Assembly (NCBI GenBank): GCA_004352715.1
Contig: SCFE01000034.1
Location: forward strand, 216,320 to 280,319
Direction: 5' to 3'
DNA from: Hofstenia miamia
Lineage: Eukaryota > Xenacoelomorpha > Acoela
Length of the DNA stretch: 64,000 nucleotides
Shown here: positions 21,801-34,901 of the stretch, piece after piece
Numbering within the stretch: the first letter of the stretch is position 1
How the letters are laid out: every line of letters starts with the position of its first letter
Translations under genes and position numbers: made by a program
Notes under the pieces: model-generated
What the model was told of the DNA's origin: nothing
What the model saw: only the letters and a program-made list of their open reading frames with translations
Database searches by the model: none

Positions 21801-24800
21801 CTTAAAATTAGAAGAGTAAAGAAACAAAAATTATGCAGTTTCCTGGTCTACTGGGATTCCTAGAAGAACATCTTAAATCTTCAAGCAAAGCCTTTCATTC
21901 TGATAATGATGAGTACCACACTTATATACAACAAAAACCACAATCCATGAAATAATGAGTGAATGAGAACCGCAACAAGTGCTACATTTTGTAGTGGACT
22001 TCGTTCTCCATAGTTTCGCCACAATCACTTTAAGATTTATGAATTAGTCGATAAGCATGCATATTTATTTAATAAGATATGCTAATCGAAATGTCTTCTG
22101 TAAAAACAATAGAAATTCTTCTGGATTGAGAAATATGTATAATGTAAATAAATTTTGCTCAATCATGTCACATGCAGACAATTCTGATTTTAAATTAAGG
22201 AATCACGATTTTTATAGTAATGCGATTATGGAATTGAAAATAGAAATTTTTATTTGGCACAAATATTTTCAATTATTTGCTGTGGCATAATTGTTCATTC
22301 ACGGCAGCTGAAAGTTTTTGTTTTTATCAGAGGTTGTCTCAGGGTTGTAAACACAACAGTTAAAAAACAAAATGGTGTTTCCAAGAGCACAGGTAGGATT
22401 TGCTAATTAGGACATTTCAATGATGAACAAGGTGAATGATGAATAATGTTGCGAAGTTCTTCAGAAATAATTAAAATGTTTTAAAAATTGAAATTACAAT
22501 ATATCTAATCTATTTATTTCATAAATTTTTTTACAAGTATGATATATTTACCCTAAGAAAATCAATATTGAAAACAGGGAAAAAAGGAGGTCCCCCCAGC
22601 CCAGCTTTCTTTTTTTCACAAGTTATGTTGGACAGTGAAGCACTGCCTGAATTGACAAAGTAACCATTGATAAAATAATTTTGTAAAATGATTCGAAAAA
22701 TACATGTATTATTTTTTTAAACAATTTGAATTTTAGTTATAGAATTCTTTGTGGTTTTTATGGAGTTTATGTCATTAAAGTCATTTAAGCATTTCTTTAG
22801 TGTGGATAAATAAGGATCAACTCTAGCAATTTTAGCAGCCACAAACCAAATTTTTTGAAGAATTAGGGATATACACAAAGTCTTTGCCTGATATTGACAC
22901 ACCTCTAGTACAGTATAAAAAGGTTTACTTAAAATTACAAGAATAATGATGTGAAATTATATATTAAATTGATAATATTTTTTGTTTTGTTTAGTCACTA
23001 ATCACGTTATGCAGTGCTGCTTGTATGAGTTTCTTTGAAAAATCATAGAAAAATGCAATCACTGTGAAATTTAGCTTTGAAATTTAAAATTAAAATGTTA
23101 CAGTTACAAATCATTTACAAACAATAGCTCTGTAACATAATTGCATCAAATGCAGAAATTTCCGCTGCGTACAGATTCAGAGAATAAAAAATTACTGAAT
23201 TCATTAATGCGTCCTTTTTCCCATCTTTGCACGAATGAACATACAACATACAGGGCATATAGTGCAATTAACACATCATAAGGACGGCCAATTGACATTT
23301 GTAATCATTTGATTAAAATCCGGAATTTTAAACATTTTATACCTTTGCCTGATTTCTAAAAACTCTAAAATGCCAGATGAGCCCCACTAAATTTCACAAA
23401 AAATACATTAAGTGCAAATCCAAATTTATGTTTACTAAAAGTGTAATTCAATATAATTAGAATGAATAACAAGGAGCTCTTAGCAAACCTGGAGGCCTGC
23501 TAAAATATTGAGGCCCTGTCAGGCTCAAACCCACGGAACGTATTACATACCTAAAATACCTTAGTAACATTAATTTTTATGTACTTTAAATTGTAATTTA
23601 GTTTGTTTTAAAAGAACATTGCAATGGTCATATTTGTCAATCTTTTTAAAGGTATTCGCAATCCTGTGTCATAGATTTCCATTAGAGTGAAAGCGATGCA
23701 AATTAAAATAGCTTTGCTCCATAATTAAATGCTAATAGCTAAAAGTAAATAAAATCTAAATTTTCCAGTCAAAAACATTTGTTGAGACTTTAAAACGGAA
23801 TTGTTTCTGGTATTTCATAGGGTTGTAAAATCAAAAAGTCTGAAATGTGTTGTTAGGTAAAAATTTCATTTTTGTCCAAAATGAGGCTAAAATGGAATAC
23901 TTCATTAGTAAATTCTATATTTTTGGTAAATTTACTAAATTTAAAGTTTTCAATTTGATCATTAGGCCAAAATAAGGTCAAAATTTTTTAGATTTTTGGT
24001 AAATTTCTGATAACTAATTAAGAATGTGTTTTGTACTAAGTGTGGTTTCGCTCAACAGCCTAGTAAATAGCGGTATTCAAAAATAAATGCTGCAAGATTG
24101 ACCAAACAAAAAGTAAAATGGCAAAACATGAAATCTATATGGACTAAACAAATAGTGCAGCTCAACACATCACAATATATAAGTCCGATCTATATTCAGA
24201 TCTGGCTGTGAGTAGTAGTGAAGCACGCCTGCTCCTAAGAACTCCACTTTTTAATAATGTACGAACTACGAACTACAAAAAATATTTGAAACATCAATTA
24301 ATAATTTATCTATTTTCTCTAGGAAATTAAATTAATGTAACTTTTGCTCATTCCTGACATTTTATATATATAATCTACATAATTGGATGTTATCATAAAA
24401 TTCAGCAAATTTCAACATACTTTCTGTTCGTTGCTCCTATTATGTTACATACATATGCGAATCAAATTCTTTCCATGCATTTTGAAGTGTGTAAAAAGGC
24501 ACAAATGGTCATATTTTCGCATAAATCTTTTCAATTGGAGTTTCAAGATCGAGTCCATCCATTCTAATATATATCTGTACAGTGTTCAGATCTGATAATA
24601 TAATGCAAGCAAGAATGATATCAACATGACTCGAACATAACATACCAATCGAAATCAGTAGCGGTGAAGTATTACTTTTGGAAAAAGCAAACATGTTGAA
24701 AACTCTAGAAAAGCTTAACTTTCTTAAACAAAGAAAAAAGAACACTTAAATTATTTTACAACTCATTTTTTAGTTCTTGTATCTTTTAACATAATTGCTA

Positions 24801-26416
24801 GCTTTAACACTGGAAAGCCTAAGCGGTTAGATTTGATCAATTTCATTCTTTGATCTTTGATTAACTGCCAACTATTAGTCATCCAGTGATAAAATTAAAC
24901 GACATTTATTATTTGACGAGTTAAATGTTTTAACCAAAAATAGCTGTTATGTTTATCATTTGTGTTATATATAGTGGTGGACAAGGCCCAAGTCCTGTTC
25001 ACAAAACGAAAGTCCAGACCCGCCTAAAATCGGCCTATTCATACAGCCACATCAGGAGGTGCCCCAGACATATTTGCAGATATTGATTCTGAAAATAGAT
25101 TAAAGTTGATTGTAGGTTAACGTTGCATAACTACAATTATACGACAGCCAGTGTCTGTAAGTTCAATTTATATTATTGAATTTTATACTCAATAATCGAA
25201 AACTGTTATAGAAAATAAAACTTTGAAAGTTTCAATAATTATCAGATTTATAGACAATTTACTGTATCTAGATGGAGCTCGTCATAGTACAGAAGGTACA
25301 AAAAGGCTTTGGTACAGGAATACTTTTAGAGGGTTTCAATACCCAACCAGAGCTGAAATCAAATGGTCAATATACATTATTGCAAAAAATGCAACTAATA
25401 AAAATTGAATTTGTATCATAGATATAAGCATAAATTTAAAAACAGTGGAACTGTTAAGTTAGAGATTTGCGAAATTCATGCTCTCTAATAAATATAACAA
25501 ATGTTTTCGAAATATTGAAACAATAATATGCAGCACGAGCTCCTCAAATAGCAAAAAAATTAGTCTCTAAAAATAAAAGTAAAAGTTATTTTATGCGATA
25601 TTAAACAGATTTAATGCCACAAAATAGGAAAATAACAAAAAGTAACTATATAAATATAGCCAAAATTGGGGTTCCCAAGAAGAAAAAAATCCATAACAAA
25701 CAATTTTAAGCAACTTAAAAATGCCAATAGGTATGCTGGTACAAAATCTTTAGTAGAAGTAATTACTATACAACAAAATGGTTAGTGAAAATTTAATATA
25801 TAAAATGGGAGGAGGGGCATATTAACATTGACATCTCATATCGGCCCCTAAATGTGTATTCATACCACTGTGGACAATTAGTAGCCCTACAATTAAAACA
25901 TATGTTCAAAAATATGTCACACGTTATAACCGTATGATGTTAATTTTTTGTCATTAATATAATGGACAGGTAAGATTTCCGACTAGCGTATTCGTTAGCT
26001 CAGACCAAATGCAAAAAATTTAGATAGCAGAAAACATTCTTTCTGAAAATGATGTATTATATATATGTACTTACATATTTGACAAAATGGAGTGAATGAA
26101 AAAAAATTATTTTTCGAAACTAAAATGAATTTAAGTGTCGTTATCAAAAATAATTCAAAACATTCACTATATATACTTGGTTAATAATAATAATGTTATA
26201 TACATTGAATAAATATATTTAGGTTTAAAATAGTGACTAACAAAAACGAGAATAAATATTGGTTTTTATAGTCGTAGTTCAATAAAACGTGGGGATCAAC
26301 TACCAAATTTGACCCACACTAAAAAAGTAGGGTGGATTAATCCTGTCTCCGTCGTCCCGCATTGATGCCCATCTAGCTAGGAATCTTTTGGTAAGAGAAA
26401 ACTTTCGAAAATTTAA
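18848..26416. other. Gene-poor stretch
   Basis: About 7.5 kb with no supported gene. It holds a short (TA)n at 20380-20397, the large N gap at 21554-21701, and a pair of diverged copies of a segment with CCAAAAT...TTTTTGGTAAATTT near 23876-24010. The 60-80 codon frames at 22057, 22717, 24383, 24509 and 25223 show no family motif. Confidence 0.5.
21554..21701. other. 148-N assembly gap in a TA microsatellite
   Basis: 148 N flanked by TATATATA on both sides. The missing sequence is probably more TA repeat or a TA-targeted element. Confidence 0.9.
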
Positions 26417-26432
26417 TAATAATAATAATAAT
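26417..26432. repeat. (AAT)n microsatellite
   Basis: About five AAT units, about 230 bp before the 3' end of the REL-type LINE. Confidence 0.85.
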
Positions 26433-26671
26433 ATGCCAAAATAGAAGTATCTCTATGCAATCCTTGCAGTATAATTGTAAGAATGTTATATTTCTACTAT
26501 AATATCGAAGTCACTAAAGATACACACATTTTTGTTAGTTCGGTCGTTGTCCATGTCTTGTAAGACCAGGTTGTCTTAACACACACCAGTACTAATTTAT
26601 TTGAGCTTGCAAGCAAAGTGATCAAAACAACTATTACTATCTCTACCCTATTAATTAAGTGATTATTATTC

Positions 26672-27651
26672 TTGCATCTCACAGCTTCATGCTGGTATCC
26701 CTCTCAGCTCGGGGAACTCACCAGTTCCCAGGGAGTCTGAGAGTTTTCCTCAGGACTCTAGCTGTTCCTAACACCACTCCTCCAAGTATCTCTTATGCTT
26801 TTTACTTACTGCTCCTAGTGCGCCTACTACTACCGGGACTGCCAACTCTCTGTACTTGTCTATCTTCTCTTTCTCCTTGCTTTCTACATTTCTGTCCTTT
26901 GGTACTGCTATGTCTATCACTGTTGCTAATATTTTCTTTTTGTCTACCACTACTATGTCCCACAGTATCTTAACCTTCTCATTTTCTATGACACCCTGTG
27001 GCTTGTGATCATACCACTTGTCTCCTACCTCTAATCCATGCTGCCTGCATACCCATGTACCTCATCTCTGCCTGGCGCCTTCCATTTCTTCATCTTCTTT
27101 ACTTTTGCTGTCTCTACTGCTAGCTTGCTTTTCTTAACTCCTCTTGGAACTGGCAACCTAGTTCTCTCACCTATTTCTTCCTTCATCTTTTCCTTGATTG
27201 TTGCTTCAGTTTCTGCGTCCACTGGTTCTTCTGCTTCCGCCACTTCTGCCTCAACGTCTATCACTTCATCTTCCCTTTGCTTAGCCTGTTCAACTGTCTT
27301 TTTCCCTTTACTCTCATCCAACTGTAACTTTCGCACTTGTCCTGCAAGCCTCTGCTCTGTAACTTCTAATCCTGTTTCTGCCTTCCTCCATTCTTCCAAC
27401 ATTCTCTTCCTGTAACCCCTCTCATCTGGCCTGCTTCTTCTGTAACACTCCAATGCTGTCCTGTTCTGCTCACCTGTCAATTTGTGCCATTTTCCATTGT
27501 TCTGTGTGGATCCTATACTGCCACTTCTCAAGTCCACACTCCCGATTGTGGAGTCCACCTGACCGGAGATTCTTCGCACCCCCTGACCATTTAAGGCCTG
27601 CCGGGGACTGAAGGCCTTTTCTTTTGGTTTCACTCTCATTGAAGGTAGGGT
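26672..27651 (-). mobile_element. Internally deleted R4/Dong-like LINE with restriction-like endonuclease
   Basis: A minus-strand element about 1 kb long and much GC-richer than its surroundings. It keeps the N-terminal part of the ORF up to the start of the RT domain, then jumps to the C-terminal endonuclease domain. Both ends abut ATT repeats on the + strand: (ATT)3 at 26662-26670 and (ATT)n at 27724-27808. Dong-type elements are reported in TAA repeats, as far as I recall. Clade assignment is inference from domain order (RT followed by REL endonuclease) and from flanking repeats. Confidence 0.7.
26768..27639 (-). pseudogene. REL-type LINE ORF fragment (N-terminus plus endonuclease, RT deleted)
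   Basis: Part 1 (27639-27031, 202 codons): a charged N-terminal region including SGYR-like RGYRKRMLEEW and a coiled, Glu/Lys-rich stretch, ending with KKMKKWKAPGRDEVHGY, the segment just upstream of RT motif 1 (KAPGxDxVxGYW). Part 2 (about 27049-26768, another frame): GLEVGDKWYDHKPQG, ENEKVKILWD, IVVVDKKK, VIDIAVPKDRNV, KEKEKI.KY, VPVVVGALGAVSKK. The last are the conserved C-terminal block of REL-endonuclease LINEs. The RT core is deleted. Two smaller deletions remove the segment between WD and IVVVDK (which should hold the Arg-Arg-Pro-Asp of the nuclease) and the segment between KYREL and VPVVV. It cannot be functional. Confidence 0.75.
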
Positions 27652-27723
27652 CCGGGGGGGCGGACTCGAACCCGGGTCCGCGCGGTCCCAGTCTAGTCTT
27701 TTACCCCTTGGCCACTAGGGCCC
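27652..27723 (-). other. tRNA-like unit with pol III A and B boxes
   Basis: On the minus strand this stretch starts GGGCCCTAGTGGCCAAGGGG. The A box is TGGCCAAGGGG (27704-27714) and the B box is GGGTTCGAGTCC (27662-27673), a full match to GGTTCGANTCC, about 30 bp apart as in tRNAs. The 5' GGGCCC and 3' GGACCC could form an acceptor-like stem with one mismatch, but the T stem is not a clean five pairs, so it is not a functional tRNA. It lies directly at the 5' end of the REL-type LINE and next to (ATT)n. It may be a tRNA-derived promoter/SINE head or a relic target site. Confidence 0.65.
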
Positions 27724-27758
27724 ATTATTATTATTATTGTTATTATTATTATTATTAC

Positions 27759-27808
<50 letters not shown>
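27724..27808. repeat. (ATT)n microsatellite
   Basis: About 28 ATT units with two interruptions (GTT, ACT). It borders the tRNA-like unit and LINE on the left. Confidence 0.95.
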
Positions 27809-27809
<1 letters not shown>

Positions 27810-27870
27810 GTTCTCTAATAAAAATATACCATAATAAATTTTCATTGTGTTCTACTAATCGAGTTATTTA

Positions 27871-27904
27871 TTATATATACTGTATATATATATATATATA
27901 TATA
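27871..27904. repeat. (TA)n microsatellite with a TACTGTA interruption
   Basis: TA tract into which the Tc1-like element is inserted. TACTGTA at 27878-27884 interrupts it; see findings. Confidence 0.9.
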
Positions 27905-28129
27905 CAGTACTGGAAAAAAATTCGGCTACCTATGATTTGTCATAAATATTTCTAAAAATGGACACCAAGAATGTCATAGTTATTTTTTATTTAGATTTGG
28001 GGTTGCAGAAAGAGGAATTCATCAATGTTGAGACATAATTATCACTGTTTACTTTGAATCTCAAGGAGAAATGCGACAATTCTTGTAGTTAGACAATCTT
28101 TACTTGGAAAAATGTATTCGGCCACTTCA

Positions 28130-28428
28130 GACAAAATCAGAGAATCTGTAAAAAATCATTGGTTGAGCTTTTTTTAGTGTATTTATATTGAAAATGTCGA
28201 ACAACAGTCTTTCCTCGACATATAGGATGCCTGGTTACGACCTCTTGCCATCCGCGAGTTAGTTATCTNNNNNNNNNNNNNNNNNNNNNGACAAAATCAG
28301 AGAATCTGTAAAAAATCATTGGTTGAGCTTTTTTTAGTGTATTTATATTGAAAATGTCGAACAACAGTCTTTCCTCGACATATAGGATGCCTGGTTACGA
28401 CCTCTTGCCATCCGCGAGTTAATTATCT
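28130..28428. repeat. 139-bp duplication around a 21-N gap (assembly artefact)
   Basis: 28130-28268 and 28290-28428 are the same 139 bp with one G/A difference near the end, separated by 21 N (28269-28289). The duplicated part includes the transposase start codon. Confidence 0.9.
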
Positions 28429-29372
28429 CCAAACATTTGGAAGGGATTAGTCAACTTAATATAGCCCGACTTGTAGGGTGACCTTGAAGTACTGTCGGGG
28501 ATATCATCAGACGTTTCACTTCTAAAAACATCATTGCCCCAAGCCAAAGTACGGAAGACAAAAAAGACATTCAAAACCTCCCAATCAGCTCTTATGTGCC
28601 TTTCAAAGCGAAATCCCAGGAAGACTTCAGAGGAATTTTGCAAGGAATGGGCTGATGGTCATCTTGTGACACCAAGAACTGTGCGAAACATCCAGAACAA
28701 ACACTCAATTACTTTCGTGGCACCCAGAAAGCCATTCTTAACCCCAAAGCAAAGATTACACCGGATGAGCTGAGCCTATTTATTGACAATTCATCTGAAC
28801 ATTAGTCTAATGTTATATTTTCAGATGAGCCAAGATTTGAGCTATACTCATCAAAAAGAATGTTGATAAAGAGACCAACTGCGCAGAAGTTCAGATTCTT
28901 GCCTCAACTTACTCGGGGGACCATAAATTATGGTGGAAAGTTTGCAAAGGTATGGGGTGCAATATCGAAGTGTGGATTTCGCAATATTGTTCACATCACT
29001 AGTACTCTCCCAAGCTCTTAATATGCTCGGATTCTAGAAAAGGAACTTTTGCCACTCCTTACAAGTGATCAATATATCAGCAGGATAGTGCTCCATGTAA
29101 TACCTCAAAAGAAATGAAAAACGTCTTCTACAATAATGGGGTTGCTATCCTTGCTGACTGACCTGGCCAATCTCCAGACCTTAACATTATCGAAAACATG
29201 TGGAAAGAGGTCAAATATCAATTGGACAGCATATTCTTCACACTGAAGAGCTGTGAAGCGCAATAAAGAAAAAATTTTATGCAATTCCCAACAGACTTTT
29301 TGCTTCAATTGCTGATAGACTAGAAGCTGTTATTTGCTAAAAAGGACGCCCTACAAAATATTAGAAGAGACC
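28196..29372 (+). pseudogene. Tc1-like DDE transposase, degenerate
   Basis: Starts at ATG 28196 (MSNNSLSSTYR) and shifts frame repeatedly. Recognisable pieces: an HTH-like segment IRELIISKHLEGISQLNIAR, then LSSKxIIAPSQ-type linker, FKAKSQEDF, VIFSDEPRFELYSSKR (first catalytic Asp), INYGGKFAKVWGAISKCGF, a decayed second-Asp region near 29070-29110, then WP-GQSPDLNIIENMW-like sequence spread over two frames (about 29160-29210) and SAIKKKFYAIPNRLFASIA near the C-terminus. Many stops; inactive. Confidence 0.8.
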
Positions 29373-29658
29373 ATTTTGTTGCTAAGTGCTTCTATTGCAT
29401 CAATTATTAATTTTATGTATCTTATTTTTTTCGGATTTGCTCATTTGTTAAATTTTTTTCAGATGGCCGAATACATTTTCCCAATACAAGTTTTCTAATT
29501 TTGATTAAAAATTTATAGCCAATGTTATTCTACATATTTTATGGTATTAGACATACAAATTTTCTTTTCTTAATCAAAGTAACGCTTAGTTATAATTTTA
29601 GGCACACTATCCAATGAATGTTCATTATTTATTCCAAATGCATATTTCCAGTACTGTA

Positions 29659-32600
29659 CATGTTAATTAGGCATTCCTGCCATTGAAATTTTAAATTTCT
29701 GTTAAAATGCTTAAATTAAATTAAAAACTGTAGTGGCATATGCAATATATCACAATAAGTCAAGGTCATTCTCAAGTTGCCATTTTGTAAAAAAGTTTTC
29801 ATATTGCGTCATTATCATGATTAATCAATCTTAATGTTGGAGTATTGTTTGCTTGAATCAAATACCAAAGACACATATGTTTGTGTGTAAGCACTATATT
29901 AATTTAACAAGTGCACTTCATAAAGATTTATTTCTTAATTTTTTTTGTAATTCACTGGATTTACAGGGTTAGTTCATTACCAATTGTGACCCCACTTATG
30001 TAGATGTGTATTAGAGTTATGTACTTTAGTAGATCATGAATAATTATTACTTTTTAGAAGTTACCTTGGGTCAATATTTCGAGAAGTATTGCATTGCATT
30101 TGTGTATATGAGAATGATAATATAAAATATGAATGATTAATACCAAAAAAATGATTCAAAATTGTATTTTATTCAAATGGAATGTTTGTGTTTTCATTTA
30201 TACACACTGTTCTGTAAATTATGAAATTTTTTCAAAATATCCTGATAAACTAGAACTCTTAAAATCAGCAAATGCATGATTAATGTTACTCCAATACCCA
30301 TTTTGAGACAACAAATACATCGTGGATTATTTACTAAACGATTGTTTATTTTAACAAAATTGAATTATTTAAAGAATAAATATATCATATTAAAATAAAT
30401 AGTTATTTTTTAAAATACAGTTTCACAATGCATCGTGCGTGCTATCAAATTTTAGACCTTGAATATTTTGTTCTGAAAACTAGAACACAATAAATAGATT
30501 CATTCTTCTACCTGAACATAATATTTTCGAGCTTATTCTATGTTGATGTCATTCAAAAATGCCTTAGGGAGAAGATGGACATCAAATGCATTTCGAAAAA
30601 TCTTGAAAATCGAAACAAAAATAGTAAAACTTGAAAGTTTGGGTTATTACAGTTCTTTAAGAGTTGGACCAGGGTTGGATTACTTTGGTTGTGATTAAAA
30701 TTTCGAAATTTTCCTGCAAGAAAATGTGTTGATTTAATGTCTTATAAGAACAAATACTAATAAGTAAACTATGTAAATTAAAATAATATGTTGAAAAAAG
30801 GAACTAAACGCATTCTTACAAAAACTATAATTGATGGTGATATACATCAATATATTTCAATTAACAAAAAGCGTTTGGGCTACCTTGACAATGGCTATGC
30901 ATATGAATTAATAAATGAATTTTTCTTAAGCTCTTTAATAAATATTGTACGGCTGTTTTAATATAAAAAGCAGGATAAACAGCGAATTTTTTTGGGCTAC
31001 TGATTTTTGTCTGAAGTTTTTACTATTGTTAGATTATGAGGACAGAGTTGGACTATGATGAAGATTCTTAGAGTGGTAAATCCACAGTGGAATTCAATTA
31101 AACAATAATAAGAGTCCATGCATATCTTGTTATTTCAATTAATAGAAAATTTTTGGCGATTTATCAAAACGTTCAATAATACTTAGATCTGTAATTCTTT
31201 TTTTTCAAAGCCTTCCTAATACAATCAATAGGCAAGGCACAAGTTTTGGTGTACATGTTACTTACCTGAAAGCTCAGGAAAAACTGATTCAAATGTTTAA
31301 TTTCATTATTTCAAGCGTTAAAAGTTGACATTTTAGAAAAATAGGCTATGCCAAAGTCTACAATAACATAGGTTAAATACATGTATACACACGAGGTCTA
31401 CTTTTCTAGCTCTAACAAAGTTATGTCAACCTAAATAATAAGCATATAATTTAGGTTTCTAAGAATTCCCAGTGCACTTAATTTATTCAAAGAAAAATTA
31501 ATACCGCCCATATGTTGGCCATTTTTTAAGAGCAACACCGATTTGGTTATGAATTATTAATAACCCATTAAAGCCCATTGTTCGTTTAACAAACATTTTT
31601 ATAAATTAATTTATTAGGAGACACAAAAATAAATATTCGATTTAAAAACATTGAAAAATGAGAGGCAAGGTAACAATAAAATGATATTAATAATATAGTC
31701 ATTCCCAAAAGTAGTGATGTGAAACACCTCTGCTTCTTAAAAAAACATTTTATGTGCATTAAGGGTTAAACTAAGTTTGGGGTAATTTTGTTACCCCAAG
31801 AACAACTATATTAAGATTTTGAGCTCAAAACAAATTGGAAGAATCTAATATGTTGTGACTTTTCCACATTTCTTAAGTACTTTTTGTCTTTACAATGTGG
31901 GGAGCATCCTAACTTTGCTTACCAATATTCAACAAAAACATCAATAGTCTAAACGACATCAGCTCAAAACTTTTGCATTAGGATGGTTGCTAGTTTATTA
32001 TAGTAATACTATGCTGAAAATCCCTAATGCTATAATTTCATGAAAATTTTATAAATATGAATTTAGTTTGTGCCCAAAAAACCTCAAACGTTTTGTCCTC
32101 ATTTACAAACAATCTTGTCCAAGCCATTTGGAAATTTGGACACATCCATAGATAAAAGTGTTTCCCTGCTATGGTGAAAATTTGTGAAAAAAAAGTTTCA
32201 TGTGGCTCAAGTATGAGAAAGTTTTAACTTATTTTTTAATTGAACAGACTTTTTCAAATTCTTCCAATACTCTCTCCAGTGGTGTTTTTAGATTTTACAT
32301 ATTTTCATTATTTAATGAGTGTGCCCTTAGGAATTTCTTATAGAAATTATTACAAATTGATAAAGTGCCTGGATTATTTAGGATTAACTGAGAAATGGAA
32401 GAGAAGCATATATTCTAGGCTCAAGCAAATAAATTATGTCTTTCTAAATTGAGATATTTACATTCCTTTGGAAGTATCGATTTATATATTACCGAAAAAC
32501 TTGTTGGGAATCCTATTATTCCTTCGTTCCCTACTAAGCAAAAACAAATATATAATGTACAATTTTTACATTTCTCTAGTTTTTGTCAATCAAATATGAG

Positions 32601-34868
32601 CACAAGCACATACACTACCCATTTGATAAAAACTCAAACCTTGAGGGTTTTAATGCTGTTTAGCTTTAAAAAGTCAGTTAAAGATTTGAACTAAAGACAG
32701 AAAAAAAGGACTACACTTCATTTACTCAAATGATGTAATGTATAAATGCATATGTAATTAAGAACAATAGTTATACTTTGTAAGTGTCATTTACATATGG
32801 AAGTAATTGATGCGCACTTTGATCTAATTTAATGTTGTGAATCGGGTGCTACATCTAATAATTATAAAAGTCTCAATAATGTCAACCTATTTATTGAACT
32901 TTGCCATTGCACAATCACCCCATATGAGCAATATGTGTTTGTACGTCAAACTCACCAAATGGATGAATTTGCAACTTTTGCTTTGTAGGGAAGCACACGC
33001 TGAAAACTTTTTCTTATTAATTCGAATTTCCTTTTTCGAACATTGATGGATTCTATGGTTATTGTTTTCCATTCATTTCTTTTCCATGAATAGTTAGGTC
33101 AGATGTATTTCCAATTTCATTTAATATAAATTAGTTGCACTAGAATGAAGCTAGATGGATTTCCAATCTGTCAGAGACATGCTTTAGTTAATCTGTATGG
33201 ACCAATGCAATCACACAAGCACTTGCGTTTATTGTACAGCTTGAATTTAGTATGAACTTTGATCTTCCTCTATATTTGAATGAGTCATAGCTTTAGTCAC
33301 ATCATTAGACATTCCGAACTTATAAAGAATTTGGCGGTTAATCGTGTATTGGGTATGCTTTAGCTGTTGCAAGCATAATATTTCTTAATTTGCAAAAGAA
33401 AAAATATGAATAAAGTTCTCTCTCTCTTGTTTATGATAAGTATGGAGAAACCAACTCAATTTCCAAAGTAATCCTAAAAAAAATAAATCTAATTAGTTCT
33501 TGAATCAGTCATGAACATAGCTTTGAGTATGGGCTAAAATGCCAAGAATATTTCGAATTTTCTTACATATATTTAAAGACTGATATACAATTAATCAACA
33601 CAAATATCTATTTAATATTGAAAATGGTTTGGTATACTAATATAGCGTCGTTAATAATAAAATACAAGCCGTCACAACATTCTGTTAATCGAAACTGCCA
33701 ATTGTATATGTAAGGTGAAAAAATCTTTGGTTCACGTTTTCAAACAATTATCTCTAAGTCTAGGTCCATTATGAAATTTCGAAGCCTGAGATTTTGACAC
33801 ATCTATTGGTAAATGTGCGGTAAAATTTTTGATGAAAATTATTTCTGTATTTCAAGTAAATTAAGACAGACTTTTTTTTTAATGGAAAGTCCAATTCTGC
33901 AAAAAAATTAAATTTTTCCAAAACTAGCTTTCAAGTTAAGCGGTCTAAGGCCGTGACAACTACACTCAATAAGTTTCTTTTTTCCAATGGACCACCCAAG
34001 TCCCAAATAGACGTGCTGTGCACAAAGTCAGATGTCTCCGCGCAGTAGGGATAAAGTTGTGAATGGGGTCCGTAACGCAAATTAAGGATGAAAATGAAAG
34101 GGGAAACATGTCTCTATACAGAGATGTCTTCAGATTTGATAAATCTATGTTATTTAGTGAATTATTTTTATAGAAAATATTACAAATTGTAAAAAATGCA
34201 GAGATTATTTAGGTTTCAACAATCAAGTTGGAAACAATTCAAAAAATGTGGAGGAAATTGAAATACTAGCACTCTGGGCTAGTTTCTGTTACGGCTTGAA
34301 TACTTCAAAATTGGTCAAATCAAGCACTAATGAGACTTTGGATGTTGAGATTTGAATTGTTTACCAAAAACTGTAAATCGTGCTAATATATGACATCAGT
34401 AGAGTAGCCAGGATTCATCACAGGGGGGAGAGTTGGAGAGAATATATACTCATTGAAGATTAATTAGAATTTTCTAATACACCAAGTTTCCAATGCTACG
34501 CATTTATTTTGTTTTTGAAACTCGATTTCTATAGAATCAATACACCTCCCAAAATGAAAGGTACTGCGCAATGGAAATCTTAACCTTTGCATTTGTTGTG
34601 CAAGAGAACATTCTAATAGCTTAAGTTGAAGAATTATTGGCCTAATTGTATCAGATAAATTGCGATATTGAAAACTTCATTCAAAATATATAAAACAGTA
34701 AAGGAGTCCAAATTTGTCAGTTTCTTGCCGATAACATTGCAAGCGGGAGGGCCACATTCTCTTATCAATCCCCATGCTACTGTTGTACATCAATTGTGAA
34801 TGAAAGTCTTAATCTTTCTCCCTTAACACTAAAGCTAAAATTGTTAAGCGAAACATTTTTGACATTAA

Positions 34869-34901
<33 letters not shown>

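Larger units (their letters stand above)
27905..29656 (+). mobile_element. Tc1-like transposon with IR/DR-type ends
   Basis: Ends CAGTACTGGAAA (27905) and TTTCCAGTACTG (to 29656) are inverted and flanked by TA on both sides. Inner repeats containing ATGTATTCGGCCAC (28111-28124) and its inverted counterpart TGGCCGAATACAT (29464-29476) give the IR/DR arrangement of Sleeping Beauty-like elements; the outer left copy is CTGGAAAAAAATTCGGCTAC. The body encodes a Tc1-family transposase in pieces. The 139-bp gap duplication at 28130-28428 inflates the apparent length. Confidence 0.88.

Noticed and set aside
26659-27415. Plus-strand Ser/Leu-rich frames at 26659-26973 and 27038-27415
   Set aside because: Antisense shadows of the REL-type LINE ORF, whose conserved motifs are on the minus strand.
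27652-27723. A functional tRNA gene
   Set aside because: A and B boxes are good, but the T stem and anticodon arm do not fold cleanly and the sequence is joined to a LINE.
27624-27955. Poly-Tyr and poly-Leu ORFs
   Set aside because: Translations of the (ATT)n microsatellite; no gene.
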